Assembly (NCBI RefSeq): GCF_900105925.1
Contig: NZ_LT629791.1
Span: 7,472,001 to 7,536,000 of the forward strand
Origin: Jiangella alkaliphila
GTDB lineage: Bacteria; Actinomycetota; Actinomycetes; Jiangellales; Jiangellaceae
DNA length: 64,000 nt
Direction of reading: 5' to 3'
Part shown: positions 1-11,379 of the stretch, one piece after another
Layout of the letters: each line of letters opens with the position of its first letter
Position numbering within the stretch: position 1 is the first letter of the stretch
Position numbers and translations under genes: made by a program
Notes under the pieces: generated by a model
Database searches by the model: none
What the model was told of the DNA's origin: nothing
Seen by the model: the letters and a program-made list of their open reading frames with translations, nothing else

Positions 1-211
1 CCCGCGACCAGACCTCGTCGGCGTCGGCCATCTGCGGGATCGCCTTGGGATGGACGAACGACACCGCCTCGATGCGCCGCACGCCGGTCTTCCCGAGCGC
101 GTCGATCAGCTCGACCTTGGCGGCCGTCGAGATCGGGTCCTCGTTCTGCAGGCCGTCGCGCGGGCCGACCTCGCGCACGCTCACCTTCGCTGGGAACGCC
201 ACGTCACTCAC
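1..211 (-). CDS. Hydroxymethylglutaryl-CoA lyase, N-terminal fragment
   Basis: Only the first 70 codons lie in the window; the gene runs off the left edge. The visible protein starts VSDVAFPAKVSVREVGPRDG and contains VGPRDGLQNE at residues 15-24, the N-terminal active-site signature of the HMG-CoA lyase/DRE-TIM family, followed by an EAVSFVHPKAIPQMAD segment typical of HMG-CoA lyases. The family cleaves HMG-CoA to acetoacetate and acetyl-CoA in leucine breakdown. The GTG start overlaps the last 8 bases of the upstream enoyl-CoA hydratase, so the two are translationally coupled. Family assignment is from motifs; substrate follows from the family and from the coupled hydratase. Confidence 0.85.
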   Translation of the reverse strand, partial: MSDVAFPAKVSVREVGPRDGLQNEDPISTAAKVELIDALGKTGVRRIEAVSFVHPKAIPQMADADEVWSR

Positions 212-989
212 CTGGCCAATCCGGACGCCGTTTCTCGTTGAACGCCGCGACGCCCTCCTTTCTATCCCGGCTGAAGGCGGTGGCGCGCCAGGCGGCGTCC
301 TCGATGTCCAGTCCGGCCGCGAGCGGCGCGTCGAAGCCCTGCCGCATGGCCCGCTTCGCGTTGCGGACCCCGACCGGCGAATGAGCAGCGATCGTCGCGG
401 CCAGTTCGAGGGCGGCCGGACGCGCCGCGCCCGCGTCGACCAGCCGGTCGGCCAGCCCCAGCCGGTACGCCTCGGCGGCGTCGAGCCGACGCGCGGTGAA
501 GATGAGGTCGGCGGCCCGGCTCCAGCCCAGCCGCCGGGTCAGCAGCTGCGTGCCGCCGCCGCCCGGGATGACGCCGACGGACACCTCGGGCAGCCCGAGG
601 ACGGCGGTCTCGTCGATGACGACGAGGTCGCAGGACAGCGCCAGCTCCAGCCCGCCGCCGAGCGCGTGGCCGTGCACGGCGGCAACAACGGGCACCGGCA
701 GCTCCAGCAGCCCGGTGAACATCGCCCGGAACACCAGCCGCTGCGCCCGCAGGCCGTCGTCGTCGATGGTGTTGCGTTCCTTGAGGTCCGCACCCACACA
801 GAACGAGCGCGGCGCCGACGACGACAGCACGACGGCGCGGACGGACGGGTCGGCGGCGACGTCAGCCGTCGCCGCGGCCAGCTGCCGCGCGTGGTCGGTG
901 GAGATCGCGTTGTGCGCCTCGGGCCGGTCGAGGACCAGCTCCGTGACACCCGGCGCATCATCGTGCCGATTGACCGTCACACTTCCCAT
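204..989 (-). CDS. Enoyl-CoA hydratase/isomerase (possibly methylglutaconyl-CoA hydratase)
   Basis: 261-residue crotonase-fold protein. The oxyanion-hole segment SFCVGADLKERN is at about residues 62-73. HGHALGGGLELALSCD and LPEVSVGVIPGGGGTQ place both catalytic glutamates, E115 and E135. Because the next gene, overlapping by 8 bases, is an HMG-CoA lyase, I infer hydration of 3-methylglutaconyl-CoA in leucine degradation; a general enoyl-CoA hydratase is the alternative. The start at 989 (MGSVTVN) is chosen over a longer upstream frame because the extra N-terminus would be an arginine-rich antisense translation of the neighbour. A TAAGTT -10 element lies 7 bases before this ATG, suggesting a leaderless message. 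Confidence 0.9.
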   Translation of the reverse strand: MGSVTVNRHDDAPGVTELVLDRPEAHNAISTDHARQLAAATADVAADPSVRAVVLSSSAPRSFCVGADLKERNTIDDDGLRAQRLVFRAMFTGLLELPVPVVAAVHGHALGGGLELALSCDLVVIDETAVLGLPEVSVGVIPGGGGTQLLTRRLGWSRAADLIFTARRLDAAEAYRLGLADRLVDAGAARPAALELAATIAAHSPVGVRNAKRAMRQGFDAPLAAGLDIEDAAWRATAFSRDRKEGVAAFNEKRRPDWPGE

Positions 990-996
990 GGCAGCC

Positions 997-1002
997 AACT
1001 TA
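997..1002 (-). promoter_or_regulatory. Putative -10 element of leaderless enoyl-CoA hydratase mRNA
   Basis: On the minus strand the hexamer TAAGTT ends 7 bases before the ATG at 989. This matches the TAnnnT actinobacterial -10 with transcription beginning at the start codon. No Shine-Dalgarno sequence is visible in between. Confidence 0.45.
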
Positions 1003-1023
1003 CCGGCGCAGGACGGCGGTCCC

Positions 1024-1746
1024 TCAGTCGCCCAGCGTCGAGCGCAGCGACGCCAGCTCCTTGGCCGCCTCGGACAGGTCCTTCGCGGTGTCGATGGCCC
1101 GCCAGTACGTCTCGATCGGGTACCCGGCCAGCCGCCGCTCCTTGGCCAGCGACGGGAACGTCGTGCGCTCGTGGTCGCCGACGTCGGGCAGCAGGTCGAG
1201 GATCTGCGGCGAGAACACGTACACACCGCCGTTGATCGGGTACGGCGACGGCGGCGACTCGACGAAGTCGGTGACCCGGCCCAGCTCGTCGAGCTCGACG
1301 ACGCCCCACGGCAGGCGCGGCCGGGCCAGCCCGATGGTGGCGACGGCCTGCCGCTCGCGGTGGTAGGCCGTCATGCCGCGCAGGTCGAAGCGGGTCCAGA
1401 TGTCGCCGTTGAGCGCGTACCAGCCCTCGTCGGGCGCGGGCAGCTGCTTGCCGGCGAACTTCAGCCCGCCGCCGCGGCCCAGCGGCTGGTCCTCGACGAC
1501 GGTGCGCACGCGGACCGGCAGCTCGCGGGAGTCGAGGTGGGCCAGCAGGACCTCGCTGAGGTGCCCGGCCGACACGACGACGTCGGTGACGCCGGCCTCG
1601 GCCAGCCAGTCCAACTGGTGATCGATGATGCACCGGCCGTCGATCTCGATCATCACCTTCGGGACGGTGTCGGTGTACGGCTTGAGCCGCGACCCCTGCC
1701 CACCGGCGAGGATCACGGCCTGGCGCACGGTCGCTCCGCTCGTCAT
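1024..1746 (-). CDS. Sugar nucleotidyltransferase (NTP_transferase family)
   Basis: 240 residues from the chosen start MTSGATVRQ. The signature LAGGQGSRLKPYT (residues 13-25) followed by PK is the nucleotide-binding loop of RmlA/GlmU/ManC-type sugar-1-phosphate nucleotidyltransferases, and LNGDIWTRFD supplies the metal-binding aspartate. The protein is short and lacks the C-terminal left-handed beta-helix of GlmU, so it is a single-domain NDP-sugar synthase. The sugar cannot be read from the sequence and no sugar pathway genes adjoin it. A TAATGT -10 element sits 7 bases before this ATG, favouring it over an in-frame ATG ten codons upstream. Confidence 0.85.
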   Translation of the reverse strand: MTSGATVRQAVILAGGQGSRLKPYTDTVPKVMIEIDGRCIIDHQLDWLAEAGVTDVVVSAGHLSEVLLAHLDSRELPVRVRTVVEDQPLGRGGGLKFAGKQLPAPDEGWYALNGDIWTRFDLRGMTAYHRERQAVATIGLARPRLPWGVVELDELGRVTDFVESPPSPYPINGGVYVFSPQILDLLPDVGDHERTTFPSLAKERRLAGYPIETYWRAIDTAKDLSEAAKELASLRSTLGD

Positions 1747-1753
1747 GTCGCGG

Positions 1754-1759
1754 ACATTA
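1754..1759 (-). promoter_or_regulatory. -10 element overlapping the cyclase stop codon
   Basis: Minus-strand TAATGT begins with the TAA stop codon of the upstream cyclase-like gene and ends 7 bases before the nucleotidyltransferase ATG at 1746. It would give a leaderless transcript starting at the end of the preceding gene. Confidence 0.45.
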
Positions 1760-2779
1760 CAGGGGACCGGGGACATCCCGCCGCGGGGTCACGGTGAACG
1801 CGTTGACGGTGCCGAGGCCGCGCACCGTCGTCGGCGGCAGCGCGCGCAGCGCGAACGCGGGCGCATCGGCCAGCTCCTTCGCCGTCACGTCGTCGACGAG
1901 GACAGTGTTGCGCTCGGCCAGAGCGGTGAGCCGGGCGGCGAGATTCGTCGGGGTCCCGAACACGTCGCCCAGGCGAGCCACCACGGGCCCGGTCGCGATG
2001 CCGACCCGGATGTCGGGCAGGTCGTCGTTCTCGCCGATCTCCTCGACCAGCCGGCAGCCGATCGCGGCCGCGGTCTCCGAGTCGTCGGCGGTGAACACGA
2101 CCTCGTCGCCGAGGGTCTTGATCACCCGCCCGCCCGTGCCGAAGATGACGTCGTTGGTCGTGGCCTCGAACCGCTCGACCAGCACGCCGAGCTCGTCGAC
2201 GCTCAGGCCGCGGGACAGCCGGGTGAACGACACGAGGTCGGCGAACCCGACGGAGGCGGGCGCGGCCAGCAGCGGCGCCTCGCCGATGCGGCCGATGACG
2301 ACCAGCCGGCTGACCGACGCGGCCAGCTTGCGCCGCCACGCGTAGATGAGCAGCCGCTCGAACTCGGGCAGCAGCTTCTGCGCCACCAGGTAGGCCGACG
2401 TCAGCCGGCTGCCGGTGCCGCGCCCGGCGGCCTCGTTGTCCTCGATGATCTCGGCGAGCGTCTCGACGTGCCACTCCGCCAGGCGGCCGGTCATGCGGCC
2501 CAGCGCCCGCACCATCTGCACCGCGGTGGCCTCGTCGACCACCTCGTCCTGCACCAGCTCGGTGACGCCGCGCAGCGCCTCCATGTCCCAGACGGTGAAC
2601 GCCTGCTCCTCGCCGACGTCCGGGAAACCCAGCGCCCGCCAGTACCGCGTCACCTCGTCGACGGTGAGCCCGGCGCCCTCGGCGATCTGTTCCCGCGTGT
2701 AACGGCGGGACGCGCCGAGCAGCAGCCGTTCGAGCTCGTCCGCAGTCGGTTTCCGCGGCGGTTCGGGCGGCAAGGTCAC
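1757..2779 (-). CDS. Class III adenylate/guanylate cyclase domain protein
   Basis: 340 residues, cytoplasmic, no membrane segment. The N-terminal half (about 1-165) is an alpha-helical region with a helix-turn-helix-like start (TREQIAEGAGLTVDEVTRYW). The cyclase domain starts near residue 175: FADLVSFT carries metal-binding D181, and RVIKTLGDEVVF carries purine-site K221 and second metal ligand D225. FGTPTNLAARL matches the later conserved helix. All key class III residues that I can place are present, so catalysis is likely. The GTG start overlaps the stop of the PH-domain gene by four bases. A cyclase gene near birA and carboxylase genes is, from memory, also found in Streptomyces. Confidence 0.85.
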   Translation of the reverse strand: MTLPPEPPRKPTADELERLLLGASRRYTREQIAEGAGLTVDEVTRYWRALGFPDVGEEQAFTVWDMEALRGVTELVQDEVVDEATAVQMVRALGRMTGRLAEWHVETLAEIIEDNEAAGRGTGSRLTSAYLVAQKLLPEFERLLIYAWRRKLAASVSRLVVIGRIGEAPLLAAPASVGFADLVSFTRLSRGLSVDELGVLVERFEATTNDVIFGTGGRVIKTLGDEVVFTADDSETAAAIGCRLVEEIGENDDLPDIRVGIATGPVVARLGDVFGTPTNLAARLTALAERNTVLVDDVTAKELADAPAFALRALPPTTVRGLGTVNAFTVTPRRDVPGPL

Positions 2780-3285
2780 GTGCGCTCGTCCAGGTCGTGC
2801 GCCTCGCGCACGAGTTCGCTGAGCCGCAGCTGCACCTGGTGCACCCGCGGGACGTCGTGCAGCCGGACCTGGCCCTGCTCGCTGGCGGCCGAGACCACCA
2901 GCGTGCCGCAGCGCAGGATGCGGTCGGTCAGCTGCATCTCGTACGCGACGTCGTTGATGACGGTGTGCGGGATGTCGCGGCCGGTGCGGGTGATGACGCC
3001 CTGCCGCGTGATCAGCCGTTCGCTGGTGATGGTGTACGTCGTGGTCAGCCAGGTGAGGAACGGCCAGATGACCCATACGCCCACCGCCACGATGGCGACG
3101 ATGACGATGGCCCAGCGGCCCACCGTGCCGACCAGTTCGTCGTCGGGCAGCGCGCCCAGGCCGAAGCCCACGCCGGCCGCCAGCACCAGCAGTACGAGCA
3201 CCGGCACGATCAGCGCCTTGACATGTGTATGCAGGTGGTAGATCACCTGCTCGTCATCACTGAGCTGCTTGTCGGAAAACCCCAT
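2776..3285 (-). CDS. PH domain-containing membrane protein (bPH_2/YdbS type)
   Basis: About 169 residues. There are two hydrophobic segments near residues 25-47 and 58-80 (LIVPVLVLLVLAAGVGFGLG and AIVIVAIVAVGVWVIWPFL). A bacterial PH domain follows, with TTTYTITSERLITRQGVITR and IPHTVINDVAYEMQLTDRIL. This matches the YdbS-like family of small membrane proteins of unknown function. It is the first gene of an overlapping pair with the cyclase. Start MGFSDKQL is chosen; an ATG three codons upstream is possible. Function beyond membrane association is unknown. Confidence 0.8.
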   Translation of the reverse strand: MGFSDKQLSDDEQVIYHLHTHVKALIVPVLVLLVLAAGVGFGLGALPDDELVGTVGRWAIVIVAIVAVGVWVIWPFLTWLTTTYTITSERLITRQGVITRTGRDIPHTVINDVAYEMQLTDRILRCGTLVVSAASEQGQVRLHDVPRVHQVQLRLSELVREAHDLDERT

Positions 3286-3331
3286 GGCGTGCATCCTGGC
3301 ACGTCACCACCGCCTGCGAGAACCGCCACTC

Positions 3332-4078
3332 TCACCGCGGGCGCAGATGGACGACGTCACCGGCCCCGACGGCGATCGGCTTGCCGCCGTCGGCCGGTGC
3401 GATGAGCAGCCGCCCCGACCCGTCGACGGCCTCCGCCCGGCCCTCGACGGTGTCGCCGCCGGGCAGCATGGCGCGAACCTCGCGGCCGATCGTGTCGCAG
3501 CGGCTGGCGTAGTCGGCGGCCAGCCCGGCGGCGTCCGGGTCGCCGCCGGCCGCGCGCCAGTCCGCGTACCGCGCGGCCAGCCGTTCCGCGACGGCGTCGA
3601 GGACGGCGTCGGCGGCGGCGCCGTACGACGCCAGCGACACCCCGCCGGGCGGCAGCTGCTCAGGCGTCTGCGCGACGTTCAGGCCGATGCCGACGACGGC
3701 GGCCGGGCCGGACGGCGTCTCGATCCGCTCGGTGAGGATGCCGGACAGCTTGCCGCCGTCGAGCAGGACGTCGTTCGGCCACTTGAGGACGGCGGACGCG
3801 CCGGCCGCCGCGGCGACCGCGTCGACGACGACGACCCCGGCCAGCAGCGGCAGCCAGGCCCACCGGGTCACCGGGACGCCGTCGGGCCGGAGCAGGAACG
3901 ACATCGCCAGCGACGTGCCGGGCGGGGCCTCCCAGCGCCGGTCCAGCCGGCCGCGGCCCGCGCTCTGGTGGCCGGCGACGACGGCGTACCCCTCAGCCGC
4001 GCCCTCGCGGGCCGCGACGGCGACGTCGGCGTTCGTCGACCCCGTCGTGGCGACGCGGTGGACGTCCCACGCGAGCAT
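3332..4078 (-). CDS. birA: Biotin-[acetyl-CoA-carboxylase] ligase
   Basis: 248 residues. It opens with VATTGSTNADVA, the substrate-recognition start of biotin protein ligases, then GRGRLDRRWEAPPG (the GRGRxxRxWxxPxG biotinyl-AMP loop) and LKWPNDVLLDGGKLSGILTE (KWPNDV motif). There is no N-terminal helix-turn-helix, so this is a group I enzyme that modifies the carboxyl carrier domain but does not regulate transcription like E. coli BirA. The likely target is the BCCP domain of the alpha subunit at 25874-27670, with beta and epsilon partners at 6852 and 9442. It lies 9 bases downstream of ppc. Confidence 0.93.
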   Translation of the reverse strand: MLAWDVHRVATTGSTNADVAVAAREGAAEGYAVVAGHQSAGRGRLDRRWEAPPGTSLAMSFLLRPDGVPVTRWAWLPLLAGVVVVDAVAAAAGASAVLKWPNDVLLDGGKLSGILTERIETPSGPAAVVGIGLNVAQTPEQLPPGGVSLASYGAAADAVLDAVAERLAARYADWRAAGGDPDAAGLAADYASRCDTIGREVRAMLPGGDTVEGRAEAVDGSGRLLIAPADGGKPIAVGAGDVVHLRPR

Positions 4079-4087
4079 CGTCGACCC

Positions 4088-6745
<2,658 letters not shown>

Positions 6746-6751
6746 GCGCTC

Positions 6752-6757
6752 AGCGTA
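6752..6757 (-). promoter_or_regulatory. Putative -10 element of ppc
   Basis: Minus-strand TACGCT ends 6 bases before the ppc ATG at 6745, fitting the leaderless pattern seen in other genes of this window. Confidence 0.4.
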
Positions 6758-6851
6758 GACAGCCGACATGGAACGCCGTGCCCGCGCCCCACAGTGCGAG
6801 ACACGCGTGCCTTACCCTGCAGAGGCTCGACTGACTGACGGAGGGCCCCCG

Positions 6852-8435
<1,584 letters not shown>

Positions 8436-8513
8436 AGCCGGAGTCATCGGGAGTTCACGCCGCGTTCGCGGCCGCTTCCGCGGGCCGCCCGGTCGGCTGG
8501 GTTGGCTGTCACC

Positions 8514-9391
8514 ATGGACGACAGCGCACGCGCGAGGCTGAGCCGCCGAGGCTTCCTGGGCGCATCGGCCGGCGCCGTGGCGATCCCGCTCGCACTGGGC
8601 GGGACGGCGACAGCCGCGGCTGCCGACGAGGACGGGTTCCGGTTCGGCGTCATCGCCGATTGCCAGTACGCCGACTTCCCCGACACCGGCACCCGCTACT
8701 ACCGCTCGTCCATCGGCAAGCTGGCCGAGGCCGTCGACACGTTCAACCAGGCCGACCTGGACTTCATCACGCACCTGGGCGACTTCGTCGACCGGTTCGA
8801 GCGCAGCTTCGCCGAACTGCTGCCGACGTTCGAGAAGGCGCGGCGGGTGAAGTACCACCCGCCCGCGCCCTATTACACTACCGCCGCCAGGACTGGCGGT
8901 TCGTCGTCCTCGACACCAACGACGTCAGCACGTACGCGCACCCGCCCGGCTCGGAGAAGCACGAGCTGGCACAGGACATGTACGCGGAGCTGGTGCGGCA
9001 GGGCGCGCCCAACGCGCAGACCTGGAACGGCGCCGTCGGCGAGGACCAGCTGGCCTGGCTGCGCGGCGTGCTGACCATGGCCCGGCGGCGCGGCGAGAAG
9101 GTCGTGCTCAGCTCGCACCACCCGGTCTTCCCGAAGAACGCCCACAACGCGTGGAACGACGACGAGCTGCTCGCGCTGATCGACGAGTTCGACAACGTCA
9201 TCGGCTACTTCAACGGGCACAACCACGCCGGCAACTACGGCTTCCGGAACGGCGTCCACTACGTGACGTTCCGCGGCATGGTCGAGCTGGACACCAACGC
9301 CTACTCGATCGTCCACGTCCGCCCCGACCACCTGCGCGTCGACGGCTACGGGCGCGAGCCGGACCGGCTGCTGCCGTTCCGGTCGCAGTGA
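8514..9391 (+). pseudogene. Tat-secreted metallophosphoesterase, frameshifted and internally deleted
   Basis: The frame from ATG 8514 starts with a twin-arginine signal (SRRGFLGASAG, then a hydrophobic stretch and an alanine-rich cleavage area). It continues with FGVIADCQYAD and FITHLGDFVDR, the first two metallophosphoesterase metal motifs. Near 8870-8880 the homology jumps frame and resumes as YRRQDWRFVVLDTNDVSTYAHP, then VVLSSHHPVF and YFNGHNHAGNYG. The expected VLGNHD metal motif between VKYH and the YYHYRRQ region is absent. So one base is missing (restoring a C after TATTAC fixes the frame) and about two dozen codons appear deleted. The product would lack a metal ligand. A sequencing error could explain the shift but not the missing motif. 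Confidence 0.75.
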
Positions 9392-9417
9392 CGTTGAGGG
9401 GCAGTGACGTTGAGGGG
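9386..9417 (+). repeat. 16-bp tandem duplication at the phosphoesterase 3' end
   Basis: The unit CAGTGACGTTGAGGGG occurs twice in direct succession, the first copy including the TGA stop of the phosphoesterase remnant. It is followed by a partial third copy (CATTGACG). It sits between the broken gene and accE and may be a replication-slippage scar. Confidence 0.7.
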
Positions 9418-9428
9418 CATTGACGCGT

Positions 9429-9434
9429 TAGAGT
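9429..9434 (+). promoter_or_regulatory. Putative -10 element of accE
   Basis: TAGAGT ends 7 bases before the accE GTG at 9442, with a TTGACG hexamer at 9420-9425 immediately upstream. This fits a leaderless start. It would let accE be expressed independently of the damaged gene upstream. Confidence 0.4.
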
Positions 9435-9441
9435 CGGCAGC

Positions 9442-9651
9442 GTGAGCGATGCGCCGCTGTTCCGGGTCGTCAAGGGGACGCCCACCGACGACGAGCTGGC
9501 CGCGCTCGTCGTCGTGCTGACGGCGAAGGCGGCGGGTGGGCGCGCGCCGTCCGGTCCGCCGCGGTCGGCGTGGGCGTCGTACTGGACGAGGCGGCGGGCG
9601 CCTCTGACGCCGGGCGCCGGAGCGTGGCGGGCCAGCGCGCTGCCGCGCTGA
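9442..9651 (+). CDS. accE: Acyl-CoA carboxylase epsilon subunit
   Basis: 69 residues. The N-terminus FRVVKGTPTDDELAALVVVL and the C-terminus ending in GAGAWRASALPR are the two conserved blocks of the actinobacterial AccE/PccE family, joined by a low-complexity linker. The subunit bridges and stabilises the alpha-beta acyl-CoA carboxylase complex. Normally it lies directly after the beta gene; here the decayed phosphoesterase separates them. The GTG has no good ribosome site but has a -10-like TAGAGT 7 bases upstream. Confidence 0.88.
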   Translation: MSDAPLFRVVKGTPTDDELAALVVVLTAKAAGGRAPSGPPRSAWASYWTRRRAPLTPGAGAWRASALPR

Positions 9652-9698
9652 CGAAGATCTGCCCGTCAAGCGTCCTTCTCGCCCCAGGATCGCCCGGA

Positions 9699-9704
9699 TA
9701 AGGT
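9699..9704 (+). promoter_or_regulatory. Putative -10 element of the DUF885 gene
   Basis: TAAGGT ends 7 bases before the GTG at 9712; no ribosome-binding sequence is visible, so the message is probably leaderless. Confidence 0.4.
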
Positions 9705-9711
9705 CACCCAC

Positions 9712-11379
9712 GTGACCACTCCGCAGCCGCCGCGCACCGTCGACGAGATCGCTGACGCCTACGTCGACGAGTACGCCGCCCTCGACCCGTACACCGCCAC
9801 CTACGCCGGCCTGAGCGGCTACGACGACCAGAGCACGGACCTGTCGCCGGACGGGTTCGCGCAGCGCCGGGCGCTCGCGGAGCGGACCCTCGCCGCGCTC
9901 GAGACGGCCACCGCGGCCGACGAGCGCGAGCGGGTCGCCGGCGCGGCGATGCGCGAGCGGCTGTCGCTCGACGTCGAGATGGATGAGGCCGGGCTGAACC
10001 GCAGCCTCAACGTCATCGAGAGCCCCATGCACTGGACCCGCGAGACGTTCGACCTGATGCCCACCGACACCGACGAGCAGTGGGCGAACATCGCCGCCCG
10101 CATGCGCGCGGTGCCGGCCACGCTGGAGCAGTACCGCGCGACGATGGACGCCGACATCGCCGCGGGCCTCCCGCCGGCCCGCCGCCAGGTGCTCGCCGTC
10201 GCCGAGCAGGCCGCACGGGTCGCCGACACGTTCTTCACCGGGCTGGCCGCGGGCGGGCCCGACGCACTGCGCGCCGACCTCGACGCGGCCGCCGCGGCGG
10301 CGTCCGAGGCGTTCCGGGCGTTCGGCGGCTACCTCGGCGAGACGGCGGCGCCGGCGGCCCGCGAGCAGGACGCCGTCGGCCGTGACGTCTACGCCGTCGC
10401 CTCCCGGTACTTCCTCGGCGCGGCCGTCGACCTCGACGAGACCTACGAGTGGGGCGTCGCCGAGCTGGCCCGCCTCGAGGCCGAGCTGGCCGAGGTCGCG
10501 CAGGACATCGTCCCCGGCGGCACCGTCGACGACGCCGTCGCCGCGCTCGACGCCGACCCGGCCCGCAAGATCACCGGGACCGACGGGCTGCAGTCGTGGA
10601 TGCAGAAACTGTCCGACCGCACCATCGAGGCCATGAACGGCGTGCACTTCGACATCCCGGAGCCGATCCGCCGGCTGGAGTGCCGCATCGCGCCCACCCA
10701 GGAGGGCGGCATCTACTACACCAGCCCGAGCGACGACTTCAGCCGTCCGGGCCGCATGTGGTGGTCGGTCCCCGAAGGCGTCGAGGAGTTCTCCACCTGG
10801 CGCGAGACGACGACGGTGTTCCACGAGGGCGTGCCCGGCCACCACCTGCAGGTCTCCCAGGTCATGTACCGGCGCGAGGTGCTCAACCGCTGGCAGCGGC
10901 TGCTTTGCTGGGTGTCCGGCCACGGCGAGGGCTGGGCGCTGTACGCCGAGCGGCTGATGGCCGATCTCGGCTTCCTCGACGACCCCGGCGACCGCCTCGG
11001 CATGCTCGACAGCCAGACATTCCGGGCCGCCCGCGTCGTCGTCGACATCGGCTTCCACCTGGGCAAGGACGTCCCCGCGTCGCTGGTCGCGGCGGACGGG
11101 CTGCCGGCCGGCCGGTGGACGCCGGAGTCGGCGTACACCTTCATGCGGGCGCACTGCCGCATGCCCGCCGAGTTCCTCCGCTTCGAGGTCGACCGCTACC
11201 TCGGCTGGCCGGGCCAGGCGCCGTCGTACAAGATCGGCGAGCGGATCTGGCTGGCCGCCCGCGACGACGCCCGGCGGCGCAAGGGCGACGCGTTCGACCT
11301 GCGCGAGTTCCACCGCGCGGCACTCGACCTCGGCTCGCTCGGCCTCGACCCGCTGCGCGAGGCCCTGGCCCGCCTCTAG
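9712..11379 (+). CDS. DUF885 family protein, probable zinc peptidase
   Basis: 555 residues, cytoplasmic with no signal peptide. The hallmark is TTVFHEGVPGHHLQ at about residues 364-377, the conserved HE...PGHH motif of DUF885, which is thought to be a metallopeptidase-like family. HGEGWALYAERLM and the C-terminal EFLRFEVDRYLGWPGQA block also match. Substrate and role are not known from the sequence. Its TAG stop overlaps the TAG stop of the convergent downstream gene within a single CTAG at 11376-11379. Confidence 0.85.
   Translation: MTTPQPPRTVDEIADAYVDEYAALDPYTATYAGLSGYDDQSTDLSPDGFAQRRALAERTLAALETATAADERERVAGAAMRERLSLDVEMDEAGLNRSLNVIESPMHWTRETFDLMPTDTDEQWANIAARMRAVPATLEQYRATMDADIAAGLPPARRQVLAVAEQAARVADTFFTGLAAGGPDALRADLDAAAAAASEAFRAFGGYLGETAAPAAREQDAVGRDVYAVASRYFLGAAVDLDETYEWGVAELARLEAELAEVAQDIVPGGTVDDAVAALDADPARKITGTDGLQSWMQKLSDRTIEAMNGVHFDIPEPIRRLECRIAPTQEGGIYYTSPSDDFSRPGRMWWSVPEGVEEFSTWRETTTVFHEGVPGHHLQVSQVMYRREVLNRWQRLLCWVSGHGEGWALYAERLMADLGFLDDPGDRLGMLDSQTFRAARVVVDIGFHLGKDVPASLVAADGLPAGRWTPESAYTFMRAHCRMPAEFLRFEVDRYLGWPGQAPSYKIGERIWLAARDDARRRKGDAFDLREFHRAALDLGSLGLDPLREALARL

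Noticed and set aside
8860-8890. Programmed ribosomal frameshift in the phosphoesterase
   Set aside because: No slippery sequence or downstream structure is apparent, and the missing metal motif would not be restored by a frameshift.
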